Part shown: piece after piece, positions 57,141 to 64,000 of the stretch
Numbering within the stretch: position 1 is the first letter of the stretch
How the letters are laid out: the number at the start of each line of letters is the position of its first letter
Source: Bacteroidota bacterium
GTDB taxonomy: Bacteria; Bacteroidota; Bacteroidia; Bacteroidales; Prolixibacteraceae
Direction: 5' to 3'
Length of the DNA: 64,000 nt
Assembly (NCBI GenBank): GCA_030698405.1
Contig: JAUYMU010000056.1
Location: 29,344 to 93,343 of the forward strand
Notes under the pieces: model-generated
Databases searched by the model: none
What the model was told of the DNA's origin: nothing
What the model saw: only the letters and a program-made list of their open reading frames with translations
Translations under genes and position numbers: made by a program

Positions 57141-58430
57141 TTAATCATCTGAATTTGTTTTTGTTAGCGAATTCTTAAATTCGGCAATTAAATTCTCCAG
57201 CGAAAATCCCTTTTCCTGAAAAGCAGCTTTAATGTTTTCCTGCGCATAAATGTTCTTAAAGGCATCAATGCCAATTTTGCCGATGATAAACTTTGTGAAA
57301 GTTCCCGAAATGGCATAAAGCGGGGGCAATGAATAAAAGCGATGGTTCTCGCCAATAATCGTCTCTTTTTTAAGCAAATCAAGATGAACCCGAGCTGAAT
57401 CCAAATCATTGATGTAGCCTCTGTTATCAAAAGAATATCCGGTATAAACAGCAAATCCTTCACAGAAAAAACTGTTTGATTGAACTCCGATTTTACGACC
57501 AATAATGGTGTGTGCCGTTTCGTGTTTAAAAACCGTCATATCGAACGATGAAAGATGGTTAATTGGTTCGATTGACTTCCCGTAAATGGACATTAAGGGC
57601 GACATGGATAAGAATTGCCGTAAATCGTCCATGTTTTTATAAACGTAGGTGGTCATCCGTTCCAGACCGCTTGTGTCGGTATGAAGCGTTGCACACAATG
57701 TCTCCAGAAATAGATCGGCTTCAGCTGAAATCACTTGGCTTATTGAATCTGAAAAGAGATTTTTTGCCAGTTCGAAATTGAAATACCTTGTATTTACTGA
57801 TTTAAAATAGGCTTTCCGCATTTCTGTAATGTGGTTGAGCTCTGCCTGGCCTGTTTTACTTGAGCATTTGCCACTTAAATAAAGATCGTCTCCGTTAAAG
57901 ATGTATAATTGGAAATACCCTGCGGCATAGTTGGTATTTTGGGAAAAAACTTGCCTCGAATTTTTACAGGTGTAAAGTCTGTTCGCCTCATCGTTAATGT
58001 AAAAGAAGGCATTTCTGGCATTGGTAAATGCTTCGTCGTTAAACCAAAATCCACCGGGAATCTGTTTAATGGGAATGTTTTGAATTTCGGCAATTTTAAA
58101 ATCGCAGAAAGGGCCGTAAAACTGAAGATGTTTTAAATCATCTCCGGAAGCCAATTCTGTCTCTTTTTTATAGACATATATTGGCTTCTTCTGATATTGA
58201 TCCCAGAAAACGTAATTCTCTATGGTTCTTTTTTCCTGTTCAGAAATTTTGTAATTGTGGGGAACCACAACCAACATGGTATCCACCTTGTGAAAGGCGA
58301 GAGTGAGTGTGTAATTTTCATCTCCTTTCACGAATCCGGAGTTTTGCGCTGATACCGAGCAAAAAATTAGCATTAATAAGGCAGAATTCAGGATTTTCTG
58401 AATTCCGCCCGATTTAAATATTTTTTTCAT
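57141..58430 (-). CDS. secreted gluzincin-like (HExxH) protein
   Basis: 429 residues with a signal peptide ending in SVSAQ. The C-terminal half has MTVFKHETAHTIIGRKIG (HExxH zinc-binding motif) and FCEGFAVYTGYSF, where the Glu would be the third ligand, as in peptidase-MA-like gluzincins. The N-terminal half (about 30-230) has no recognised domain. Likely a periplasmic metalloprotease. Located 16 bases downstream of the beta-barrel gene, forming an operon. Confidence 0.75.
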   Translation of the reverse strand: MKKIFKSGGIQKILNSALLMLIFCSVSAQNSGFVKGDENYTLTLAFHKVDTMLVVVPHNYKISEQEKRTIENYVFWDQYQKKPIYVYKKETELASGDDLKHLQFYGPFCDFKIAEIQNIPIKQIPGGFWFNDEAFTNARNAFFYINDEANRLYTCKNSRQVFSQNTNYAAGYFQLYIFNGDDLYLSGKCSSKTGQAELNHITEMRKAYFKSVNTRYFNFELAKNLFSDSISQVISAEADLFLETLCATLHTDTSGLERMTTYVYKNMDDLRQFLSMSPLMSIYGKSIEPINHLSSFDMTVFKHETAHTIIGRKIGVQSNSFFCEGFAVYTGYSFDNRGYINDLDSARVHLDLLKKETIIGENHRFYSLPPLYAISGTFTKFIIGKIGIDAFKNIYAQENIKAAFQEKGFSLENLIAEFKNSLTKTNSDD

Positions 58431-58446
58431 TTTTATAGATGATTTA

Positions 58447-59031
58447 TCAGAATGTTTTCAGGATTCCAACCCTGAACTGGAGGTAGTTCAAATCAAGTGG
58501 TACATTAAAGCTGTTGTGGTCAACATCGCGCGACAGAGAGTTGAATTTTACACCGGGAGTAAGACTCCAGTTTTTACCCAAAGGAATGTCAATTCCTCCG
58601 GCCGCCTGCCAGCCCCAGCCATGACCGCTGTCTTTTAAAATGTCGCCCTCATTTTCGATTTCGATGTGGTTGTACAAGGCGCCACCTCTTAAATAATAGT
58701 TTACAGAAGAGTTTGAAATTGGATGTTTAAATTGCAGACCGATGATATAACCGGTTTCTTCAAAATCAACATTGTCGCCAATAAAAGATTTATCACTGGC
58801 AAATCTGTTCCAGCCCCATCCGGCGTAAACTCCGGTATGTGGCATAAACCTGTAATGAAAAATGCCTTCGTAACCAAAGTCTGGTTTTAATTTGGCGCCG
58901 TTTAACTCATTAAGAGCTATCGACAAACCGCTACTAAGTTCAAATCCAAATCGTTTTTCTTTTTCCTGTGCCGAAATGGTTTGAGCGAAAATCGCCAGAA
59001 CCATCAGTGTAAAAAATACTTTTGTTTTCAT
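58447..59031 (-). CDS. outer-membrane beta-barrel protein
   Basis: 194 residues from MKTKVFFTLMVLAIFAQTIS (ATG 59031; the upstream in-frame ATG lies before the promoter). Signal peptide, then alternating strands with FGFELSSGLSIALNEL, GVYAGWGWNRF, GYIIGLQFKHP and NYLQFRVGILKTF at the C-terminus, the aromatic-terminated pattern of eight-stranded outer membrane barrels. It may be structural or a small porin. First gene of an operon with the HExxH protein. Confidence 0.85.
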   Translation of the reverse strand: MKTKVFFTLMVLAIFAQTISAQEKEKRFGFELSSGLSIALNELNGAKLKPDFGYEGIFHYRFMPHTGVYAGWGWNRFASDKSFIGDNVDFEETGYIIGLQFKHPISNSSVNYYLRGGALYNHIEIENEGDILKDSGHGWGWQAAGGIDIPLGKNWSLTPGVKFNSLSRDVDHNSFNVPLDLNYLQFRVGILKTF

Positions 59032-59070
59032 GTTTTTTGTTTTAATTGTTTTTAAAATTTTATGATGAAA

Positions 59071-59078
59071 CAAAAGTA
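59071..59078 (-). promoter_or_regulatory. -7 promoter box of the beta-barrel operon
   Basis: TACTTTTG on the minus strand matches TAnnTTTG. It lies 40 bases before ATG 59031 and downstream of the alternative upstream start region, which helps choose the start. Confidence 0.6.
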
Positions 59079-59137
59079 TGTTACACGATTTCCTTTAAGA
59101 AAAGTAAGGTGATGAGCTTGCTTTTTTAAGTGATGAA

Positions 59138-60211
59138 TCAATGCTTATCGGGATTGAATCCGAAATTTTCTTGGAATTTTTTCAACGCTTTGTACCTCCG
59201 ACCCCAAAACTTGTATTTGGTGAGCGAGGTATAAACAACAATCCGCTCCACAATTTTAAATCGCAGGAAGTAATGTAATAGGCGGTAAGAGATGGCCAGA
59301 ATGCCAACAAAAATGGCTGATTCGAGCGTGAATCCAAGCAAAGTATTCTCAATATCGAAAAACAAAAGTTTAAAGTAGTGATAGAATAATCCTGAAAATG
59401 CGAGGGATGAAAGCAAGACGATTACAAAAACATATCCGTGCCCGGTTTCGATGGCTCGTTTGGGGCAATTGCTCATGCAGTGCATGCAACTCTCACAGCT
59501 GAATGTCCAGTAGGGGCGGTTGTCAACCTTTTTGATGGCTTTTACCGGACAGGCTTTGATACACAAATCGCAGTTATTGCAATCAGCGGAAGCATAATAG
59601 GTTTTTGCAAAAAAGAAACGCCCAACGAAATAGTAGCCTAACGAAATGGGCGAAATCAGTACATCCTGGATAATTTCGTACAATCCACGAAAGTCGCTGC
59701 CGCCTGAAAGTACCTTTTCTGCAAAGCGGTACACTTTTTCCTGATTCCGCTCGTGCAGGTATTTTACGGTTCGCTCGTTCAGCCCCGGGTGCACCGAAAT
59801 CCAGTTCGAAGGCATATCAACCGGAAACATCGATCGGATAGAATAGCCTTTCAGCTTCAGGATTAAAGCTGAAAAATAAAATGCAATGCCGGTCAATCCG
59901 GGTGTAATCCAATTGCCGATGAGCATTCCGGCGCGGGTGTTCAGTAGTAAAACTTTGTTCTGTCCTTTTGGAAAGTGAAACAAAAAATTCAGCATTACCG
60001 GCGGATAGTTAAACCCGTGAATGGGCGAAACAAAAGCCATCAACGCATCGGGTTCGGGAGGTTCAATCTCCCGCCGTACTGTTTTACCAATGTTGATCAG
60101 GCTGACTTCCATGCCTTTTACTTTGGCGATATCAGCCATCCAGCGTGCCACATTTTCAGAATTTCCGGTTCCTGAAAAGTAGTAAACTACAATTTTTTGC
60201 CAGGCTTCCAT
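59138..60211 (-). CDS. EFR1-type flavodoxin/ferredoxin membrane protein
   Basis: 357 residues. Flavodoxin-like start IVVYYFSGTGNSENVARWMA (FMN phosphate loop SGTGNS), then two 4Fe-4S motifs CNNCDLCIKACP and CESCMHCMSNCP (about 210-255), and three C-terminal membrane helices (YVFVIVLLSSLAFSGLFYHY onward). EFR1-family proteins couple flavin and Fe-S centres; partner and physiological role are unknown. Same direction as the next genes, two to three bases apart. Confidence 0.88.
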   Translation of the reverse strand: MEAWQKIVVYYFSGTGNSENVARWMADIAKVKGMEVSLINIGKTVRREIEPPEPDALMAFVSPIHGFNYPPVMLNFLFHFPKGQNKVLLLNTRAGMLIGNWITPGLTGIAFYFSALILKLKGYSIRSMFPVDMPSNWISVHPGLNERTVKYLHERNQEKVYRFAEKVLSGGSDFRGLYEIIQDVLISPISLGYYFVGRFFFAKTYYASADCNNCDLCIKACPVKAIKKVDNRPYWTFSCESCMHCMSNCPKRAIETGHGYVFVIVLLSSLAFSGLFYHYFKLLFFDIENTLLGFTLESAIFVGILAISYRLLHYFLRFKIVERIVVYTSLTKYKFWGRRYKALKKFQENFGFNPDKH

Positions 60212-60213
60212 TG

Positions 60214-60498
60214 TTATTTCAAATTATACTGAAGTTGTGTCATTTCAAACTTCCCGTAGCAAAAATCACCTTCAGGATATTCGTAAATCAAATCGGCTTC
60301 TTTTGAAATCATCCTGTTATTGATCTCCCGATAATTCCGGAGAGGAGTTTGCCAGCGAAACTGTTCCATCCGGTTTTTGCCTTTGAAGGCATACCGGTCA
60401 TCCGATATAAAATTAGTCAATTCACCATTTTCACCAAAATGCAGCCAGGCAGAAATCGTAATTCTCTTAGATAGTGTCGTTTCATTTTCGTATAGCAT
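60214..60498 (-). pseudogene. C-terminal remnant of a DUF6544-like protein
   Basis: 94 codons: ITISAWLHFGENGELTNFIS and DDRYAFKG, then WQTPLRNYREINNRMI, ADLIYEYPEGDFCYGKF and LQYNLK. This matches the C-terminal third of DUF6544-type proteins (W-TP-xYRE, YPEGxFxYGxF, YN). The first two-thirds are missing; the ATG overlaps the end of the GNAT gene by 17 bases, apparently a deletion joining two genes. Confidence 0.6.
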
Positions 60499-60979
60499 AA
60501 ATATATTCGTCCAAATACTCGCCGTTTTTATACACTGCCTGCTTCAGAACAGCTTCAAGCATAAATCCCGACTTTTCCAATACCCGGTGCGAGGCAAAAT
60601 TTGTATGAAACGGCTTGGCAAAAATGCGGCTAATCTCAAATGTTTCAAAAGCCTCCGCAACAATCAGGGGGATTGCTTTAGAGATGATTCCCCTTCCCCA
60701 GAAAGGTTCGGCTAGCCAGTAACCCAATTCGGCATTTTTTCGATAAATATCAGCCTGAACCGAAATGCCAATTCCGCCAACAACTTCGCCATTCATTTCA
60801 ATAGCCCGGTATATCTTCTCGAAACCTGAATTGGCAAATTTGATGAAGTTTGCAGCTCCTTCGGGCGTGGAAATTTGGGAAAACCCGTCGGACATAAACC
60901 GGGTGATTTTTGGGTTCCCGGCGTATTTTACAAGAGATTCCGCATCAGATGCTTTCCAAGGTACTAGTCTGATTTCCAT
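60482..60979 (-). CDS. GNAT acetyltransferase, RimJ/RimL type
   Basis: 165 residues. IRLVPWKASDAESLVKYAGN, GGIGISVQADIYRKNAELGY, WLAEPFWGRGIISKAIPLIV (acetyl-CoA loop) and KPFHTNFASHRVLEKSGFML are the typical RimJ/RimL-like blocks. It could acetylate a ribosomal protein N-terminus or another small substrate. Immediately follows rsgA with a one-base overlap at 60979, so likely co-transcribed with it. Confidence 0.92.
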   Translation of the reverse strand: MEIRLVPWKASDAESLVKYAGNPKITRFMSDGFSQISTPEGAANFIKFANSGFEKIYRAIEMNGEVVGGIGISVQADIYRKNAELGYWLAEPFWGRGIISKAIPLIVAEAFETFEISRIFAKPFHTNFASHRVLEKSGFMLEAVLKQAVYKNGEYLDEYIYAIRK

Positions 60980-62052
60980 TACAAGCTATTATTCTTCATA
61001 TCCTTTTTGTAGTTCTTCATCATTTTACCAAACTGCTTGTCGCGGTTTCGTTTTTCAGCTACTGTTGCCTCAAAATGCGCTTTCTCTCTTTCCAATTTCA
61101 GGTAATTCTCATACGAGTTCTTATCTATTTCGCCATTTTCAACGGCTTCAAGAACCGAACAACCAAATTCACTTGTGTGAGTGCAATCTTTGAATTTGCA
61201 GTTTTTAGAAAGACTTACAATCCTATCGAATGTAATTTTCAAACCACCAGATGAATCGGCGATGCCCACCTCTCTCATTCCCGGATTATCAATCAGTATT
61301 CCGCCATTTTCAAGCACAATCATTTCCCTGTGACTTGTTACGTGCCTGCCTTTGCTGGTGCTGTCGCTGATTGCATCTGTTCGCATAATATTTCTGCCCG
61401 AAAGATTATTCACCAGTGTTGACTTTCCAACGCCCGAAGAGCCAAGCATACAATAGGTTTTTCCCTTTTCTATTATTTTTTTTAGCGCTTCGTAACCATC
61501 CTGCGTTTCATTACTGATGGCAACAACCGGCACATTTTTAATCCGTTCCTGAATTGTGTCAGTTATTTCTGCAAGCTTTTTGTCGTTTATCAAATCAGTT
61601 TTTGTCAGCACAATTACCGGGCTTACTTTCGATGCGTAACAAATGGTCAGGTATCTTTCAAACCTGTTGATGTTAAAATCCCTGTCAACCGCCTGAACCA
61701 AAAACGCAACATCAATATTTGCAGCTATTATTTGTACCTCACCCGTTTGTCCGACTGCTTGTCTGGTAATGACTGAAAATCTCGGGAGTATTTTATGAAT
61801 GATTGAAAAATCCGGGTCGTAATTTATCAATGCAACCCAGTCGCCAACTGCCGGAAAATCTTCGCGACTCCTTGCCGAAAAACGTAAATTTCCCGTTATT
61901 TCCGCTTCCGATTCTACCTTTTCGGTTTTGACAATGTATCTTTCCTTATGTTCTGAAATAACCCGGCCAATCTCAAAGCTATCGAGGTTATTGTCTATCC
62001 TGAATTTCTCCAGGATGTTATTATATCCAAGGTCTTCTATTCTCATTTCCAT
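60979..62052 (-). CDS. rsgA: ribosome small-subunit-dependent GTPase A
   Basis: 357 residues. N-terminal OB fold (about 30-110; SRVISE is replaced by IGRVISEHKERYIVKTE), circularly permuted GTPase with G4 TKTDL, then G1 GSSGVGKSTLVNNL, G2 DSTSKGRHVTSH and G3 DNPGMRE, and a C-terminal zinc knuckle CKFKDCTHTSEFGC. It assists late maturation of the 30S subunit. The N-terminal part is slightly long compared with E. coli. Downstream of a 41-base tandem repeat. Confidence 0.95.
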   Translation of the reverse strand: MEMRIEDLGYNNILEKFRIDNNLDSFEIGRVISEHKERYIVKTEKVESEAEITGNLRFSARSREDFPAVGDWVALINYDPDFSIIHKILPRFSVITRQAVGQTGEVQIIAANIDVAFLVQAVDRDFNINRFERYLTICYASKVSPVIVLTKTDLINDKKLAEITDTIQERIKNVPVVAISNETQDGYEALKKIIEKGKTYCMLGSSGVGKSTLVNNLSGRNIMRTDAISDSTSKGRHVTSHREMIVLENGGILIDNPGMREVGIADSSGGLKITFDRIVSLSKNCKFKDCTHTSEFGCSVLEAVENGEIDKNSYENYLKLEREKAHFEATVAEKRNRDKQFGKMMKNYKKDMKNNSL

Positions 62053-62106
62053 TTCTTTTGTGTATTGTCTATTCTCATTTCGCGAATTGTCAAACTCTCT
62101 CCAGTT

Positions 62107-62270
62107 GGAGCTTCAGCGTTTTGCGGATGATCCTTCTGGCTCAGTTTAGGGCTTTCGCGTTTCGCGGATGGTCCTTCTGACTCAATTTGAAGCTTTCGCG
62201 TTTTGCGGAAGGTTCAGCTGACTCTATTTATAGCTTTCGCATTTTGCGGAAGGTTCCGGCGGCTGATTTT
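62107..62270. repeat. four tandem copies of a 41-base repeat
   Basis: The phrase GCGTTTTGCGGA recurs at 62116, 62157, 62198 and 62239, exactly 41 bases apart, with recognisable similarity over the full unit (AGCTTTCGCGTTTTGCGGAA then GGTTC, and CTGACTCAATTT). Each unit can form a short hairpin CTTTCGC / GCGGAAG around GTTTT. It lies between the LytTR stop and the rsgA start. Confidence 0.85.
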
Positions 62271-62284
62271 ATCATGAGAAAATT

Positions 62285-63040
62285 TTATTCTCCCAACCAT
62301 TTTTTAAAAGCGGTAACTTTATCAATACTCACAAAAGTATCATCGGGCGGTTTTGGCGAAAGTTCCAGTTTCAGGTGACTTTTCGGAAAAACGTGCACTT
62401 GTTTGATGCAGGCGTGTTTAATAAGGTACTGCCGGTTTATCCTGAAAAAATCGGTTGGATTCAGTTCGCTCAGCAAATTATCGAGCGAATAATCAACCGG
62501 ATAATGTTTGGTGTCGTTTAAAACGGCGTAAGTCATTCCTTCTTTCGAATAGAAATAGGCAATTTCTGAAACGCCGAACGATCTGATTTTTTGTCCGTAC
62601 GAAACCGAAAACCGTTCGCGGTAGCTGACTTCCTTCTTATTGATGAGGTCGAACAGAGCCGACATATCGATGCCGTTTTTCTGTCCATTCCATGCTTTAT
62701 ACTTGGCAATTGCGTTGTTCAGTTCTTCCTGAACGATAGGTTTTAACAGGTAGTCAATGCTTTTCAGTTTGAAGGCACGGATGGCATATTCGTCGAATGC
62801 CGTGGTGAAAATGATGGGCGAATCGACCTTTACCTTATCGAAAATAACGAAGCTAAGGTCGTCTTCAAGGTGAATATCGAGAAAGATCAAATCGGGATGA
62901 GTGTTGTTTTTAAACCACTTTACCGAATCTTCAACCGATTCGAGTTTAGCCATTACTTTAATTTCCGGGTCATAGGCCAGCACCATACTTTCGAGGCGGC
63001 GTGCAGCCAGTTGTTCATCTTCAATAATCAGTACGTTCAT
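62285..63040 (-). CDS. LytTR-family response regulator
   Basis: 251 residues from MNVLIIEDEQLAARRLESMV. Receiver with acidic pocket IIEDE, phosphoacceptor in IFLDIHLEDDLSF, Lys in YLLKPI. LytTR domain (about 140-250) with AYFYSKEGMTYAVL and FFRINRQYLIKHACIKQV. Downstream member of a cluster with a receiver-only paralogue (63127-63543) and a LytS-type kinase gene entering from the right edge. Very similar to the 3650-4417 regulator. Confidence 0.92.
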   Translation of the reverse strand: MNVLIIEDEQLAARRLESMVLAYDPEIKVMAKLESVEDSVKWFKNNTHPDLIFLDIHLEDDLSFVIFDKVKVDSPIIFTTAFDEYAIRAFKLKSIDYLLKPIVQEELNNAIAKYKAWNGQKNGIDMSALFDLINKKEVSYRERFSVSYGQKIRSFGVSEIAYFYSKEGMTYAVLNDTKHYPVDYSLDNLLSELNPTDFFRINRQYLIKHACIKQVHVFPKSHLKLELSPKPPDDTFVSIDKVTAFKKWLGE

Positions 63041-63126
63041 ATGCAATTAGTTTAAAGTTTCAAGTTCCAGGTTTCAAGTTGACACTTTGTCCATGTGGAT
63101 CGCCTTATCGCCAAGTCGCCGAATCG

Positions 63127-63543
63127 TTATTGTGGTTTCCTCACAATATCTGCAAAAAGTGCAACATCCAAAATAGGGCACTCGTCGCATGGAAAATCTC
63201 TGTATTTTTCGACCACTTTTGCTAATTCATTTTGCACAATCGGTTTCAGCAGGAAATCAATTTTCTTCAGTTTAAAAGCACGTGTCGATAATTCGTCGGT
63301 TGCTGTGGTAAATACAATCGGGCAACTAATTGAAATGCTGTCGAATATAGCAAAACTTAGGTTGTCTTCCAGGTGAATGTCCATAAAAATAAGATCGGGT
63401 GACACATTGTTCTGAAACCATTCAACCGAACCAACCACTGATTCCAATTTAGCGACAATCTGAATTTTAGCATCAATTTCACCGATCATTCGCTCCAGTC
63501 TGCGTGCTGCAAACTCTTCATCTTCAATAATAACTACGTTCAT
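63127..63543 (-). CDS. receiver-only LytTR paralogue, C-terminus missing
   Basis: 138 residues from MNVVIIEDEEFAARRLERMI. Receiver complete, with the phosphoacceptor in IFMDIHLEDNLSF, and Lys in FLLKPI; strongly similar to the first 138 residues of the next gene downstream. It stops in the linker (ALFADIVRKPQ), exactly where the LytTR domain would begin; there is no LytTR coding sequence left in the 86 bases that follow. It may be a phosphate sink or a truncated copy. Confidence 0.8.
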   Translation of the reverse strand: MNVVIIEDEEFAARRLERMIGEIDAKIQIVAKLESVVGSVEWFQNNVSPDLIFMDIHLEDNLSFAIFDSISISCPIVFTTATDELSTRAFKLKKIDFLLKPIVQNELAKVVEKYRDFPCDECPILDVALFADIVRKPQ

Positions 63544-63660
63544 ATCAAGTGTTTTCAAATAATCAATTCATAAAATATCATTGTCTCTGTTCCGTCCGAA
63601 ATCAGGGCTTCCCTTTGTTCAGTATTTTCCCGCGGTCTATTTGTTAATTTCATTTTTGTT

Positions 63661-63680
63661 CCCCGGATTAAAATCCGCGG
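63661..63680. repeat. second-family REP-like palindrome
   Basis: CCCCGGATTAAAATCCGCGG then TTACAATAT; same layout as 54967-54986. The gap 63559-63847 also has CCGATTTTTTTATCGG (63748-63763) and a CTGCGACTGAACACTG motif (63807); no gene. Confidence 0.6.
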
Positions 63681-63847
63681 TTACAATATCATTTTTCCCT
63701 TCAGAACTTTTTTATTTTTATCCGTTGGCTAAAGCCGAACGGCCTGTCCCGATTTTTTTATCGGGAGCAAAGGATAAATGCTCCTTTCGGCAGTTTTTAT
63801 GCCAACTGCGACTGAACACTGAAAACTAATTTCCCGGCTTCGCTTTT

Positions 63848-64000
63848 TTATTCCGCAACCAGCGGAATCCTCGCAATAAAATGTGTTTCCGATTTTTCGA
63901 AAACCGGTACTGTATTGTTTAGCAAGCGGTAGCGGTTCTGTATGTTTTTCAGGCCAACACCGGTTGAGGTCATGTGGGCTTCGCGCTCCTGAAGGTTGTT
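63848..64000 (-). CDS. LytS-type sensor histidine kinase (3' end only)
   Basis: The 50 residues in the window include TGVGLKNIQNRYRLL (ATP-binding G-box) and the terminus SETHFIARIPLVAE, homologous to the end of the 4422-5462 kinase (GTGIKNISDRY and FRVRIPLL). The rest lies beyond the right edge. It is the likely partner of the receiver proteins downstream. Confidence 0.85.
   Translation of the reverse strand, partial: NNLQEREAHMTSTGVGLKNIQNRYRLLNNTVPVFEKSETHFIARIPLVAE

Overview
The window comes from a member of the Bacteroidota, most likely an environmental Bacteroidales/Marinilabiliales relative; the lineage below phylum is inference. Pointers are: TonB-dependent receptors with carboxypeptidase-regulatory N-terminal domains, LytTR/LytS regulators, an alternative complex III operon, type-B L31, no Shine-Dalgarno sites, and promoters matching the Bacteroidota -33 TTG / -7 TAnnTTTG consensus (clearest before rpmE and blaI). 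No rRNA, tRNA, CRISPR array or prophage was seen.

Layout. 1-13.7 kb: end of a HAD phosphatase gene, a secreted S9 peptidase, an orphan MNT nucleotidyltransferase, a LytS/LytTR pair, two divergent TonB-dependent receptors, a RelE-type toxin-antitoxin pair, a YyaL/SPATA20-like thioredoxin protein and two gene remnants. 13.7-21.5 kb: a six-gene alternative complex III (act) operon. 21.5-29 kb: two LytTR regulators (one with Glu in place of the phosphoacceptor Asp), lon, rpmE and a tandem pair of GNAT-like proteins. 29-33.2 kb: a RES/Xre toxin-antitoxin pair, a RAYT transposase and about nine REP palindromes, one of which has replaced the 5' end of the blaR1-like gene next to blaI. 33.2-46 kb: Bax inhibitor-1 protein, AlkD-like protein, flippase, CPBP protease, class IV aminotransferase, MDR oxidoreductase, SMP-30 protein, HEPN protein, a non-canonical pyruvate kinase, a sugar-phosphate isomerase and a second MNT protein. 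46-55 kb: lipoprotein S9 peptidase, a class V aminotransferase with an oxidoreductase-like N-terminus, VapBC-type pair, methyltransferase and a crtI-crtB carotenoid pair with crtB frameshifted. 55-64 kb: acetyltransferases, a frameshifted alpha/beta hydrolase, a secreted HExxH protein, a beta-barrel protein, an EFR1-type flavodoxin/ferredoxin, RsgA, and a LytTR/receiver/LytS cluster leaving the window.

Most interesting signal. A conserved block of about 90 nt occurs three times, each time in sense orientation just before a gene (S9 peptidase, TonB-dependent receptor, Bax inhibitor-1 protein). It folds into a stem with tandem G.A mismatches, an inner hairpin whose sequence changes while its pairing is kept, and a potential pseudoknot that pairs CACAU with AUGUG. 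I do not recognise it as a known riboswitch; it looks like an orphan cis-regulatory RNA family.

The accessory parts carry clear decay and rearrangement: REP insertion into coding sequence, three partial copies of the crtB 3' end, gene remnants (PhzF, DHFR-like, TlpA-like, DUF6544-like, RhuM-like) and two MNT genes whose expected HEPN partners are reduced to very short ATGA-overlapping ORFs.
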